Position numbers and translations under genes: made by a program. A stretch of DNA of 64,000 nt from contig JBANDB010000003.1 in the NCBI GenBank assembly GCA_037576215.1, forward strand, positions 6,758,001 through 6,822,000. Reading direction: 5' to 3'. Below, piece by piece: positions 1 to 10,656 of the stretch (position 1 is its first letter; every line of letters starts with the position of its first letter). The notes beneath the pieces were generated by a model. It was not told the origin of the DNA. It worked only from the letters and a program-made list of their open reading frames with translations, and did no database searches. The stretch is from Armillaria gallica (taxonomy: Eukaryota; Basidiomycota; Agaricomycetes; Agaricales; Physalacriaceae).

Positions 1-566
1 CCGCGTATTGTTCGATGTCCTCGTAATCGTCCTCTTCGCCGTCCGATGCGGCATCTCCGTCGCAGTAAGGATCATCCGACACATTGGGCTTCATTTCGGT
101 GTGAGTTTCTACGTTCGCAAAATCAAGTTTGCGCGCGTCGGTGCGCCTGATAGTCGGCTTACTGACATCGACGGCATTAAGGTCAACAGAGAGCGAATCA
201 CAGAACTTATCCGGGGTGGCATGGCTGTCGTTCCATTGAAGAACACAATGAGCATATTTAGAGCGTTTTTCTCCAGGATTGAGATCAAAGGGCCAGCCGG
301 AGAAAGCCTTGAGCTGTAGCAAATATTAAACATCGGTCAAGAGAGGTAGGTGAAGATCATACAAATAATTCGTAGGTTTGGACTTCGGAAGCCGTAGCCA
401 CATCAGTCGAATTCTTGAGCCGTTCTGCACTAGGCTGGAGATTTCGAAATTTCTCCGGAGTGGTGTCATTCCATGGTAAGAAATCGTTCATGAAGTCGCG
501 AGCTGGCATGGGGCCCTGGGCCATGCCACGAGTCTCTTCAGCGAGTTCAATACGCCAGTCCATCAT
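1..566 (-). CDS. Left-edge partial gene, FunK1-like N-terminal region
   Basis: Partial gene entering from the left edge. Exon 1 (566-363) and exon 2 (313 to beyond position 1) join across a 49-nt GT-AG intron (362-314) and keep frame. The start chosen is the double ATG at 566/563; open frame continues upstream without another Met, so a further 5' exon is possible. The N-terminus has a GPMPARDFMNDFLPW-like segment, and exon 2 ends in a very acidic stretch (SDGEEDDYEDIE). This arrangement resembles the region preceding the fungal-type (FunK1) kinase fold common in Agaricomycetes. The kinase core lies outside the window, so no catalytic residues can be checked. That it is a real gene is well supported by splicing and composition; the family call is tentative. 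Confidence 0.5.
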
Positions 567-741
567 CGCGTGGTCTTTGGCAGAAAATGGTCCGTGACCA
601 GCGGCTTTCTTTTTAATCAGAGTGTGTGCAACTGGCCGGGGGACGTCGGCGTTGGGAGCAACGACAGGTTGGTTGGGCTCGTTCGAGTCGGTTATCGGCC
701 CGATCGATCGGCTGGCATTTTCCTTTACAATTATCACCACT
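567..741. promoter_or_regulatory. Short divergent intergenic region (FunK1-like / RING copy A)
   Basis: About 175 bp separate the presumed ATG of the FunK1-like gene (minus) from the ATG of RING copy A (plus), so both promoters must fit here. It contains the self-complementary run CGATCGATCG. A related version of this run (GGTCGATCGGCCGG) lies upstream of RING copy B, so the duplication included promoter-proximal DNA. No TATA box is evident. Confidence 0.3.
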
Positions 742-1453
742 ATGGATGCCCTTCCTACACCAACGACCTCCAGGACGATGCTACCACGCACGAGAGCAGT
801 ATCTTTGGTGGAAAGCTCACAGTCCCGCTCTCGTGCGAGCTCCAGGTCTGCGCCACCAATACCGTCTGTGTCGCCCGAGCCAGAACAAGCGCATGCGCCT
901 GCAAAACGACAGCCTACAAAGAGAAGGAGGAAGGATGCATCAAATACGACTCCACGGAAACGACGACGAAAGGAGACAGTGAAAGAGGAGGATACTGAAA
1001 CTCGGCCTAGCGGTGTCGTCGTCGAGGAACTCTCCACTGGTCCTCTTGTATCCCCGGACGCCGACCAGGAATCTGTCGCAGGACCGTCAGAGATCATTCC
1101 TGCTGAAACAACAGCTGAAGAAAAGCATGAACCGGAACCGGAACCATTGTCTTCCTACAACTGTCCAATATGCTTCACTCCACCCACGAACGCGACGCTC
1201 ACCCCGTGCGGTCATATATGTTGTGGGTCGTGTCTTTTCACTGCTGTGAAGGTTGCCAAGCGAAGAGCCGGTCTAATGGCGGGCGGGGGAGAGTTATTAG
1301 CCAAGTAAGATTGGTGTTTCGTATATTTTTGATCATCAGTGAATTGAGCCATTGAGCAGGTGTCCCGTGTGTCGGGCTACAATCCCTGGATGGGATGGGA
1401 GAGGAGGTGGCGTTATCGGACTGAAGGCTCGCACCCTGTTCAGTGTTGAGTGA
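742..1453 (+). CDS. Slx8-like RING E3 ubiquitin ligase, copy A
   Basis: Two exons, 742-1304 and 1360-1453, give 218 residues. The C-terminal RING has YNCPICF, a central CGHICCGSC, and the last pair CPVC, which is encoded only after the 55-nt intron. The unspliced frame therefore lacks the second zinc half. The N-terminal two thirds is a basic, Ser/Arg/Lys-rich tail (KRRRK and RKRRRK clusters, probable nuclear signals), followed by GVVVEELS, which fits a SUMO-interacting motif (hydrophobic core plus acidic residues). This layout matches SUMO-targeted ubiquitin ligases of the Slx8/RNF4 type, which ubiquitinate SUMOylated nuclear proteins in genome maintenance. It is nearly identical to copy B at 5658. 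SUMO targeting is inferred from motifs only. Confidence 0.75.
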
Positions 1454-1500
1454 TGTATTCCATCATTACAATACTCATGGTGCTACCCATCACACCAATG

Positions 1501-1735
1501 TATAGACGGTGTGTGGTGTGGTGTGTGGACGGTCTTCTAGTAAAATTTCTGCTCCTTTTTTTCCGGCCCTGATTGACCTATCTCCCAGCGATATCAGACC
1601 TTGATTAATGAAATAGCTTCAAAGTTAGAACGAATAACGCTTTATCAGTTTGGGCCCATGCTGGGAGCTGTTGAAAATGCGTTGATTTTGAAAACACACG
1701 CCCATATGTCTGTATCTCACCTCAGGATTCCTTGC
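1501..1735. repeat. Dispersed 0.2-kb repeat, copy 1
   Basis: This stretch aligns by eye with 9048-9250. Shared blocks include TATAGACGG, CCCTGATTG, ATATCAGACCTTGATTAATG, GTTTCAAAGTT-type and ACACGCCCATAT, in the same order and strand. Divergence is moderate, with small indels. It sits between the 3' end of RING copy A and the 7-TM gene at 1807, so it may include promoter sequence of the latter. No terminal repeats or target duplication are visible. Confidence 0.6.
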
Positions 1736-1806
1736 ATCATTCCATCAGCCGACAAGTGATAGTTGCCACTGAAGGACACGGCATAGCAGTATAAAAGCAT
1801 TATACT

Positions 1807-3105
1807 ATGCTCAAGATGTTCGTCAACATGAAGGCCCTCGCTCCGGATCTAGCAGCTCTTGTGGGCCTCTGGTGCGCAACCGTTTTGTATGGTACGATGC
1901 TTGAAGTAGTTTTCTTATACCCATTCTCACTAGCTTGAACACCTAGGAGTCAAGTATGTGGTTTTATGATTGTCGCTACCTCTCTCATTATGCCATTACC
2001 AGTCTTATCCTATACTTCTGCTGCGTGCACGTTCTAATCAGGCGTAGGACATCGACTTCTTGGTGAGTCCTGCTCTTGGATTCTACATATCAAATCTAAG
2101 TTCTCGTTTTTCAAGGGTTCTTGTTGGTGGTGCGACTGTACAGTTCATAATTTCGACTGTCCATATTGCCGCAGGCCTAAGGTCCATGATCGAGGGGTTC
2201 ATTTGGAGCAACGAGGTGCTCGGAGGCTCGTATCATTACTGGGAGATTATGACACGAACTGTGTATATTTTGCAAGAAGCGGCGACTGTCACCAATGTGA
2301 TTTTTCTTCTTCGCAATCTCATGCTGCTTGGCACTTACATGGGCTGTTCAGTGTCTCATCGGTGATACGATACTCATTTGGCGTTTATACGTTATCTGGA
2401 ACAAGAAGATTTCTATTTGTCTCTTTCCTGTGCGTTGACATCTCTTCCTTGACATCATACGGCTAACATTCATTGTTCAGGTGTCTCTTGTACTCGCTTT
2501 TGGTGGTGAGCTCCTTTCTTATAACAGTTTCATGATCGCCGTTCTGATGGTCCTACAGTTTGCGGTTACAACTCCATCTACCGCTTATCTCAGCTGAGCC
2601 TATCGGACGTTCATACGGTGAACGATATTCTTAACTGGTTGCAAGCCACATGGTCTTTATCACTTGCCACCCAAATCCTCGTAACAACACTGATCGCAAT
2701 GCGGATCTGGTGGGTGTCAAGACAGGTGTTAGCCCGACCTCCAGGTAAACAGTCCAATCCATATATGACTGTTATATGGACTGTGGTCGAGTCCGGCGCC
2801 ATATATGCTTTTACTGCAACTTTAATGCTCGCTTTCTTTACGCAGCGTAGCCAAGTGAGCACGGTCATGGGAGATGCTTTGGGGCAGATCAGCGTATGTG
2901 ATGGTGTCACTTTCCAGTCTTGCCGGCTGCTGATGGATCTGTGCTACAGGCTATTGTACCTTCATTGATTATAGTCAGGGCTGGATTGGGATATTCTCAA
3001 ATGGGACTGTCGGATCTGGGGACTTCTTCGGGCTCAAGGTATAGAGGTCCCTTACACATCACTGTGGACCAAAGTGTGTCGTACGACGAAGGATTCAAGC
3101 TCTGA
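1807..3105 (+). CDS. Orphan multi-pass (7-TM-like) membrane protein
   Basis: Eight exons (1807-1891, 1947-1953, 2003-2062, 2116-2296, 2352-2429, 2481-2505, 2559-2893, 2950-3105) give 308 residues with frame kept at every junction. The second exon is only 7 nt and restores the segment LYGVNLILYF. Several hydrophobic helices follow, with short family-typical patches: STVHIAAGL, IEGFIWS, DTILIWRLYVIWN and VPSLIIVRAGLG near the last helix. This matches a large Agaricomycete family of predicted 7-TM proteins of unknown function. The C-terminal tail is short and polar. Start: first of three in-frame ATGs (1807, 1816, 1828); the third is also possible. No function is assigned. Confidence 0.75.
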
Positions 3106-3415
3106 TGGTCGTGATGAATAAATAAAATATACCCATGTTTAAGATGTCTCTCTTCTATTCCTATACCGTACTTGAGAAGTTATCGTTATAAATATCCATG
3201 GAATACCACTTCGTTATTCATAATGGGTGTTCCTTTCCTCTCCTTGTCGTGCGGGAAGTTTGGCGCCGGGAACTGCGGTCCGATGCTATTTGGAGCACGA
3301 GTCGTTGCCCCGAGAACCAAATATCCCTGGACACGTCTTCATTTCCCTTTTCGGTCTGCCAAGGTATACTCGAAGATCCTCCGTTAAGCCCACTCGCACT
3401 TTCCTTTCTTCCACG

Positions 3416-5327
3416 ATGTCCTCGACATACGACGAGGACAAGAGCCTTCTGGAAAAGCTCGACGAAGTCGTCCCAGCGCCTCTGGCACAGTTCGATGCGT
3501 TCCCCAAGCTCCCGTCGTCCTTCAAGTCGCGCTCGGAGTCGAGAGGCTTCATGACTCTCTTCGTCGGATTCCTTGCATTCCTGCTCATGCTCAACGACAT
3601 TGGCGAGTTTATATGGGGCTGGCCCGACCACGAATTCTCTGTCGACAAAGACCCATCAAGCTTTATGAACATCAACGTGGATATGGTCGTGAATATGCCC
3701 TGTCGATGTGTGTGCTGGCGCTACACGACCCATTTATGGTTATTTATGCAAAAATATTATTAGATATAAGCGTCGACTTGCGCGATGCCATTGGTGATAG
3801 GCTGTTTCTGAGTGGACATGGACTACGAAGGGACGGGGTGAGTGATAAACGCGTTCTTATTTACTATCCTTACCTCGCCCTAGACAAAATTCGACGTCGG
3901 GCAAGCTACGAAACTCAAGTACGCAATTCTCCGCTCACATTCATGTTGGCGACTCACCAGGGCATTGCAGAGAGCATTCCGAAGCTCTGTCGGTACATCA
4001 AGCCATCTCCCAGTCGAGAAATTCACGTGGCTTCTTCGATACTATCTTTCGTAGAGCACCGTCGAATCTGTTCAAGCCTACGTACAACTACGAAGCTCAT
4101 GGCTCAGCATGTAGGGTGTGGGGCACTTTGGAGGTAAAGCGAGTGACCGGTATGTGCTCTGTTACCTCATGCTTGTCCATGCTGACGCGCAGACCCCAGC
4201 TAATCTGCACATAACGACACTGGGGCACGGCTACGCTAGTCATGAGCATGTAGATCACAAGCGTATGCATCGTTCTTACTCCCTCGGATCTGTCTGACGG
4301 CTCGCTCAGTCATGAATCTTTCGCATGTCATCAGTGAATTTTCCTTCGGTCCCCATTTCCCAGATATGACACAACCCTTGGACTACTCTTTTGAAGTCAC
4401 ACACGATCGTAAGCTTGCCATTGCTTCCTTTGAAGTTCAACTCTCATTTCTGTCCAGCCTTTGTCGCGTACCAATACTTCCTTCACGTCGTGCCGACGAC
4501 TTACATCGCTACTCGATCAAAGCCCCTTCATACACATCAGTACAGTGTAACCCATTATACGCGTGTTCTGGAACATAATCGTGGAACGCCTGGGATCTTC
4601 TTCAAGTTTGACCTCGACCCGATGAGCTTAACAATACATCAGCGAACAACTACATTTGCCCAACTTCTCATACGGTATGACAATGCTGTTGAAAAGAATT
4701 ACACTTCGGACTAATCTGCTCTTCGACAGTTGTGTCGGTGTCGTCGGCGGTGTCTTCGTATGCATGGGTTATGCCATTCGCGTTACCACGAAAGCCGTCG
4801 AGGTCGTATCTGGTGCTGATGACCCAGGACTCGTCGCAGCGGAGGCTTCTGGCGCCAAGATAGGCAAAGGACTGCGTGCCAAATGGGGCGGCGGAGAGAT
4901 TCGCTCGAGAAGCAAGATCGTCCGCCAAGGATCCGGATGGACAATGGAAGGCAGTCCTGGTACGCCCAGCTATTCGATGTTCGCCGGTACACCCCCCATT
5001 TCCGCGAGCAACTCACCATACCTCGCGTCGCCCGGCTTTGGCTCGAACCCAGGCACACCAAACTTCTCTACGCCTTCTTTCGGGCCCAGTTCACCTAGGC
5101 CGTACGCTGTACCGCCACCTCCTAGTAGGGGGATGCGCACACCTAGTCTAGGAACGGAGAGTGGGGTCACAGGGAGCCCATTGATTAATCCGACATCCTT
5201 CTCAACTCCTTTACCTGGCGCGCCGACGTATTCTATGTTCCCACCAACGCCGAATCCCGAGGCAGGTGGGTTCCCTACGAGCGCCCCTCCGAGGAAGGTT
5301 AGTAGTGGGCCGAAAAAGGATGATTGA
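3416..5327 (+). CDS. ERV41: Erv41/ERGIC2-type ER-Golgi cargo receptor subunit
   Basis: Eight exons (3416-3707, 3764-3837, 3884-3918, 3971-4149, 4200-4262, 4310-4408, 4458-4674, 4730-5327) give 518 residues. Erv41 and Erv46 form a COPII-vesicle complex that cycles between ER and Golgi and retrieves escaped ER residents. Visible family marks: the N-terminal FDAFPKL motif, a first TM (FLAFLLMLNDIGEF), the lumenal core with LHITTLGHGYASHEH and HVISEFSFGPHFPD, QYSVTHYTRV, GIFFKFDLDPM, and a second TM (CVGVVGGVFVCMGYAI). The last exon adds about 150 residues rich in Ser, Pro, Gly and Thr (repeated GTPSYSMF/GAPTYSMF units), so the protein is longer than yeast Erv41. Acceptors at 3970 and 4199 were chosen to retain the conserved lumenal core. 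Confidence 0.9.
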
Positions 5328-5657
5328 GGGCCTGGGTTCTGTAGGGGTTCTGTTTCATATTACAGAAAGTCGATTGCCCTGTTGAAAACACAGTCCAATT
5401 ATCATCATAGATGTATAGTATTATAATGGCAGATCGCCAGTAAGTGATGCCTGGATACGGGCAGAGGTGTGCTGTATCCTTCGATGGTTCCTATCATTCG
5501 TCGGCAGGGGGAATAGTCGCGAGAGATCAGCTGCAAATTTTTGACAAAACGCAGCAAGTGTTGTCGAGGAATTGAATCAACGAATTTATTGGAGCGTTTG
5601 CCGACGGCTGTCGGCCCGGTCGATCGGCCGGCATCTACCTTTTACCACACCACCACC

Positions 5658-6384
5658 ATGGATGCCCTTCCTACACCAACGACCTCCAGGACGATGCTAC
5701 CACGCTCTAGAGCAGTATCGTTGGCGGCAAGTTCACGGTCTCGCTCTCGTGCGAGCTCCAGGTCTGGGCCACCGATACCATCTGTGTCGCCAGAGCCAGA
5801 ACAAGCGCGTGCCACGCTTGCGAAACGACAGCCTACAAAGAGAAGAAGAAAGGATGCGTCAAACACGACCCCGAGGAAACGACGACGCAAGGAGACAGTG
5901 AAAGAGGGGGAGACTGAAACTCGGCCTAGCGGTGTCGTCGTCGAGGAACTCTCCACTGGTCCTCTTGTATCCCCGAGCATCGACCAGGAACCTGTCGCAG
6001 GACCGTCAGAGATCATTCCTGCTGAAACAACAGCTGAAGAAAAGCATGAACCTGCACCGGCGCCAGAACCGGAACCATTGTCGTCCTACAACTGTCCAAT
6101 ATGCTTCACTCCGCCTACGAACGCGACGCTCACTCCGTGCGGTCATATATGTTGTGGGTCATGTCTTTTCACTGCTGTGAAGGTTGCCAAGCGAAGAGCC
6201 GGTCTAATGGCGGGAGGGGGAGAGTTATTGGCCAAGTAAGATTTGTGTTTCGTATATTTTTGATCATCAGTGAATTGAGCCATTGAGCAGGTGCCCCGTA
6301 TGTCGGGCTACGATCCCTGGATGGGACGGGAGAGGAGGTGGTGTTATCGGATTGAAGGCTCGCACCCTATTCAGTGTTGAGTGA
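5658..6384 (+). CDS. Slx8-like RING E3 ubiquitin ligase, copy B
   Basis: Exons 5658-6235 and 6291-6384 give 223 residues. The intron sits at the same codon and has the same length (55 nt) as in copy A. The RING (CPICF, CGHICCGSC, CPVC) and the SUMO-interacting-motif candidate VVVEEL are both kept, and most differences lie in the Ser/Arg-rich and Pro/Glu-rich linkers. Similarity continues past the stop (GATGT..CCCATC) and a short way upstream of the ATG. Both copies are open, so neither is an obvious pseudogene; this argues for a recent local duplication spanning about 4.9 kb, with the 7-TM and ERV41 genes in between. Confidence 0.75.
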
Positions 6385-7607
6385 TGTGTCCCATCGCTAC
6401 AGTAATTCTGGCGCTACCCATCACGTCTCCTTTATTCCTCATTTGAGGACTTGAAGGTGCGCCATTCAGCAAGGTTGTCGAGTCATGTTTGTAATAGCAT
6501 TTCTTGCGTGCAGAAACCATTGATAGGAAACCACTTTTGTGAGTAACGCCGCTTCGACAGCCGCATGCGATGCCTCTGCTCCGACCGGAATTTATGACGT
6601 CTTTTTTTACTAGAAGAGGAACGGTTTTTGTATCCTTTCATCTTTGGATCCTTGTTTTCTACTCGCGAGAGTGGTTACAGAAGGACTTTGGATGATGAGG
6701 CCCCATTAACTCTCAGTGACGCTGGGGTCTCGTACCATCATGCCTGTTCGGCCTAGATGGGCTCGCCGTTCCTGGCAACATGCCCGTCCATGGCTCCCGT
6801 GCTGGATCAGAGACGGCACCTTCATATATTCGAATTCCGGACATACGGATATTCTCTGCGCTGTGACCCCGAACTTTTCTCTTATGATTGCAACCGCTGT
6901 ACTATCTAATCAAGTGCACCAAGTTTTCTATACCATGCGATTCATTGCCTACGAGAGATGTCCCTGTCCCTACTCTGCGAGAAGCACTCGACAGTGTCAT
7001 AACAATGGTGCGAGCCTTCGCAGCCACATCGCATAACAGGGCTGCGGGCCCGGCTGTTCTTTACTGGGGAACTAACACCAACACCATCTTTCAAGCAAAG
7101 TCATGAACTGAAGCGTCTGGTGCTTTCACAAAGCTCTAGCGATCGCAACATGGGGCGTTCAAACAACAATACTTAGCAGGCCGAGCAAGCAGCGCAGGAG
7201 TATTCGATTTCGATTCGAGACGATGTAGATGCAAAGTCAGCCTTTTATTGTTGTATCCTACGAGTTTCTTCTCATATCTTACAGGACGTCACGTAAACCG
7301 AAGGAGCACGGGTTTGCATAGAGCGCATAATCTACAATTGTACCACGGAGTGACGAACGCAATACAAACGAGCCGTTGACACCGGGAAGGGGTTGGTATG
7401 TATTGGTAGGAATATAGACGGCGGGATAGACATCGAGCCATGGTGGGTTGGCTCAGCCTGCGCATAGATATTGCGCGTAGACGGGAGTCCAGTACAATCC
7501 AAAGGGTCAAATCAATACGGGTGGTGGAAGACGCCTCAGTTTAGACGGCTGCAACAAAATCAGAGCCCATCCATCGTTACTGCTATCCATGATGAACTCG
7601 TACCATT
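6385..7607. other. Intergenic, no gene identified
   Basis: About 1.2 kb with no frame I can assign. A weak open stretch at 6780-7106 (plus) includes IRDGTFIY and a later PVPTLREALDS segment that could be remnants of membrane-protein exons, but no coherent splice model results. Confidence 0.4.
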
Positions 7608-7820
7608 CTAAACCATTGGTGGTTTCTCTTCATCACTTGATACCTTCCCGCGGCGCGCCTCGTTCTCATTCAACCGCCTTTCTGACACCACTGCGCGCAA
7701 AAGTCTCGCCTTCCTTGCCCTCCGTTGGTGCATCTTCGTTACTACCAGCGCGGTGATAAACAGCAAGATTATTACTACTATAATGACGATCAACACTGGA
7801 GTACTAAGCGGGGAAGGCAT
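7608..7820 (-). CDS. Single-TM microprotein, paralogue 1
   Basis: One open frame of 70 residues. Residues 8-28 form a strong hydrophobic helix (VLIVIIVVIILLFITALVVT). It is followed at once by a basic stretch KMHQRRARK and a charged tail RRLNENEARRGKV ending DEEKPP. That gives a single-pass protein with a short N-terminus and a cytosolic tail by the positive-inside rule. The gene at 34053 encodes a clear relative: LFIT.LV...M.QRRAR, then RL.ENEARR, with the same spacing order. Conservation of the charged tail between two separated copies supports coding despite the small size. Function unknown. Confidence 0.55.
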   Translation of the reverse strand: MPSPLSTPVLIVIIVVIILLFITALVVTKMHQRRARKARLLRAVVSERRLNENEARRGKVSSDEEKPPMV

Positions 7821-9883
7821 CGCTAAGATGATTGTGGGCTATAGCACCGAAGGATCATCTTATCCTGATGAGACATGTGCATTCTCGGGCGATGTGGGAC
7901 AGTCCCAGGTGCCGCAATAGTAGTACTATTGTTGAACAATGAACGTGGCACCGTCGGTTATTTACTTAGTGGTCATGCGCGAATGCCAAAGCAGCTCATC
8001 ATCAACAACTCTTCTCTTTCTCATCGTTTACCTCGTGTCCTGCTCTCATTCATTGGCTCTCCCTTCCCATCATATTTCCCTGCCCTTCATAATATGAATG
8101 CGCGACTGGATCAGGTAGTAGCCTGAGAGTCGAAGGCCACATCGGGGCCATTGTTTGAGTCCACTGACCTTCCGGTTAGGGCTTTAAAAAGGACTAGCAG
8201 TTCCGAGGTGGGCTTTCTTGCTATTCCATCTTTTTATCAGGAACATAATGAGCTTCGGTAGACGCTCCTGTTCCTCACAATATATTCATCAGAGTCTAGG
8301 AGGAGATCATGAGTTTGATGTGCTCAAACTAGGGGCATGTTTAACACCTTGCTTATCGCAGTGGGCTATATCGCCGGGTCGTCCCGACAAGTTCTAAACA
8401 ATCAATGCACATAAGATGTCCCGCTACCCCTTCAAGACGGATCCAAAACCAAGGAACCACCAGTCCACACAAAATTTTCACTCTATCCCAACCAACGATG
8501 GTTGTACATCATCTCATCGGATTCCAGTAGCCGTCCGGCGTCTCTTTCTACGATGCTGCGATGTGCACAGGATCGGAACAAGTCCAGATAACTCCTCTTT
8601 CAACTTCAGGTACCGCTCGAGAGCAGATAGACTCCTCCAAAAAAGGACTCATAGCTATCTTCAGCTCACAGCTCTTCGTCTTATCTCTCGAGTTATCATC
8701 TGATGGAAGCGAACGTGTAGCGCCCAGGAACTGAAGATGTTGCTTGCCATATTTACTTTCCATGATTGTGATGCAGGCAGCATTCGAGTCGATGGAACGA
8801 CCTTCACACATAGTATCTAACGAGGAGGAAGAAAACTATGCTGATGCGTCGCGCAAAACTTCTTTTACGGCTCTTGTGGACCTCTTGGCGCGGGCTCGCA
8901 TTGGTAGAACAAGGCGCCTTCATCATCATTGAGGTGTTACCACGGAGAAGATTTGTCAGTGATGCTACAATGTGATTCGCAGCATATGCTCGACATAGAA
9001 TTGCGTTCTTTATTTACGCCAGGAAGCACACGCACAGCGCTCCTATGTATAGACGGACTCTCTGGTAAACTGTTCTGCTCTTTTCTTCTGACCCTGATTG
9101 GCCGATTTCATAGCAATATCAGACCTTGATTAATGCGATGGTTTCAAAGTTGGAACAAAGGCCACTTTGATGGTTTGAGTTCATGCCAGGAAGCTTTAAG
9201 ATGCACTGATCCCGAAAATACACGCCCATATATCTGCATCTCAGGTCAAACTTCTAACAGTTTCTGCTGCAGAGCATTGTCGTGATATTATCCTTGCTAC
9301 AATATGAGTGAGTCGCAGTAGGTGGCAGTCAGGGTAAGTGAATCTTCGTTTCGTGTGTGTCGCTTTGTGCTAAGTTATCTCTTTTTGCCACTTCCGTTAA
9401 ATACAGGTTTTCCATACCGCAGAGGCATCATCTTTTGGCCCTTACCTGGTCATTCACGCCATCATCTCCAGTTGATTCAACCACGCTCCGATGCACCAAG
9501 GCGGCTAACGTTGCTCAACAGCGTCGTCGTGATCACAGATTAGTTTTCTGGCGTCCCGAATGCCGGCGCAAAAGTGGATCCAAGCAGGTTTGTGAACAAG
9601 CCGATGTGAAGGACTTGTGACCCCCTCCCTTTAGCAGCCACGAGCGGCATGCCGTGACACTTTTTGAAGAGACGCCACATACTTACCATGTCCTCCCTTC
9701 CCAGCACGCAAGCACTTCGACAATATGATCGCCCACTGCGGTGGAAAACTGAAGGCAGTGCTACTCATTCTAGTAAGTACTATATCAAACATGGATCTTA
9801 TGTCAACAGTTCCACATCATGCATCATGGCTTGAAGCCATTGTGTGTTCTACCTAGTACGGTTACTTCCAACGATAATCGGCT
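7821..9883. other. Intergenic, with dispersed repeat copy 2
   Basis: About 2 kb without a supportable gene. Several short frames occur, but none has a recognisable domain or convincing splice partners. The only structure found is the repeat at 9048-9250. Confidence 0.4.
9048..9250. repeat. Dispersed 0.2-kb repeat, copy 2
   Basis: Partner of 1501-1735 in the same orientation. It shares TATAGACGG, CCCTGATTGG, ATATCAGACCTTGATTAATG and AATACACGCCCATATATCTG-type blocks. Copy 1 lies directly upstream of a 7-TM gene; here no 7-TM frame follows, so this may be the left-over promoter side of a duplicated and lost gene, or a small inactive element. Confidence 0.6.
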
Positions 9884-10656
9884 CTAATATACCCATGGAA
9901 TAAGTCTGTACGGTACCCTCTGTGCCCAATCTTCCCACTCCTTTCCAAAGGCATCCTTGAGCATTTTATCCTCCTTGTTCATCCTTGGAACCAAGGCAAT
10001 ACGGATTAACGCCATCGTGAAAGTCCAAGCTGATAACCATCCCACTGGCGTGGTATTAATCCAGTTTGACAACCACGACCCTCTGCTCAAATGGGAGCCT
10101 ACGGCGCCTATACCGCATAGCATTGCCCCAACATAGCTCGGATGACGGACGATAGAGTACGGTCCGTGGGTGATGAGCTTATGATCCCTCCGGATGCTTA
10201 GTTCGAACGTGAAGAACGAGGACATTATGCGGTAGCAGCACACGCGTAGAGATGACCTGAGGATCGCGCAGGTCCAAAAAAAGAAGTAGGGCTTCGTGAG
10301 ACGAAGGGGGAGGTTTAGGGATGGCATGAGATGGAGGGGAATGTATCGGATAGATAAAAGGTCGTTGGCGGAGAGGATCGCAAGCGTTTCAGTCGCACAG
10401 AGTAAGTGAAACGTCACCTAAAGGATGAAGATGGTTACTAAATTTCAAGGCGAAGAATACGGAAAAAGACTGGTACACGCGCTAGATTATGACCGACCTT
10501 GGTGAAGACGGCAAAGCCAGGTGCTGCTCGTTCGATATCTAGGCCTTTGATGGGAAGTCGCTCTTCTGCAGGCGCCAGATGAGGCGGTGTCATTGATTTG
10601 TGGACACCGTAAGTCGCTGATAATAGAAAGGGAAGTCTTAGAAGGCTAGTGTTCAT
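9884..10656 (-). CDS. ICMT-family protein methyltransferase
   Basis: Exons 10656-10498 and 10417-9884 give 230 residues. Family members methylate the C-terminal isoprenylcysteine of CaaX proteins (Ras/Rho, lipopeptide pheromones) at the ER membrane, using S-adenosylmethionine. The C-terminal half carries the typical cofactor and membrane-loop region: HKLITHGPYSIVRHPSYVG, then MNKEDKMLKDAFGKEWEDWA and the terminal PYRLIPWVY. Hydrophobic helices precede and separate these. The 80-nt intron was placed so that ...FAVFTK joins VTFHLLCATETLAIL. It is short and lacks some of the N-terminal helices of yeast Ste14, which is usual for the basidiomycete branch. The substrate cannot be read from sequence. 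Confidence 0.8.

Noticed and set aside
357..1097. 246-residue minus-strand open frame
   Set aside because: Only its last part (566-363) is coding, as exon 1 of the FunK1-like gene. The rest is the antisense of the RING copy A first exon; the same antisense frame is open at copy B, as expected from duplication.
6716..7106. Remnant of a membrane-protein gene
   Set aside because: IRDGTFIY resembles a loop of fungal 7-TM families but is too short to claim without a search.
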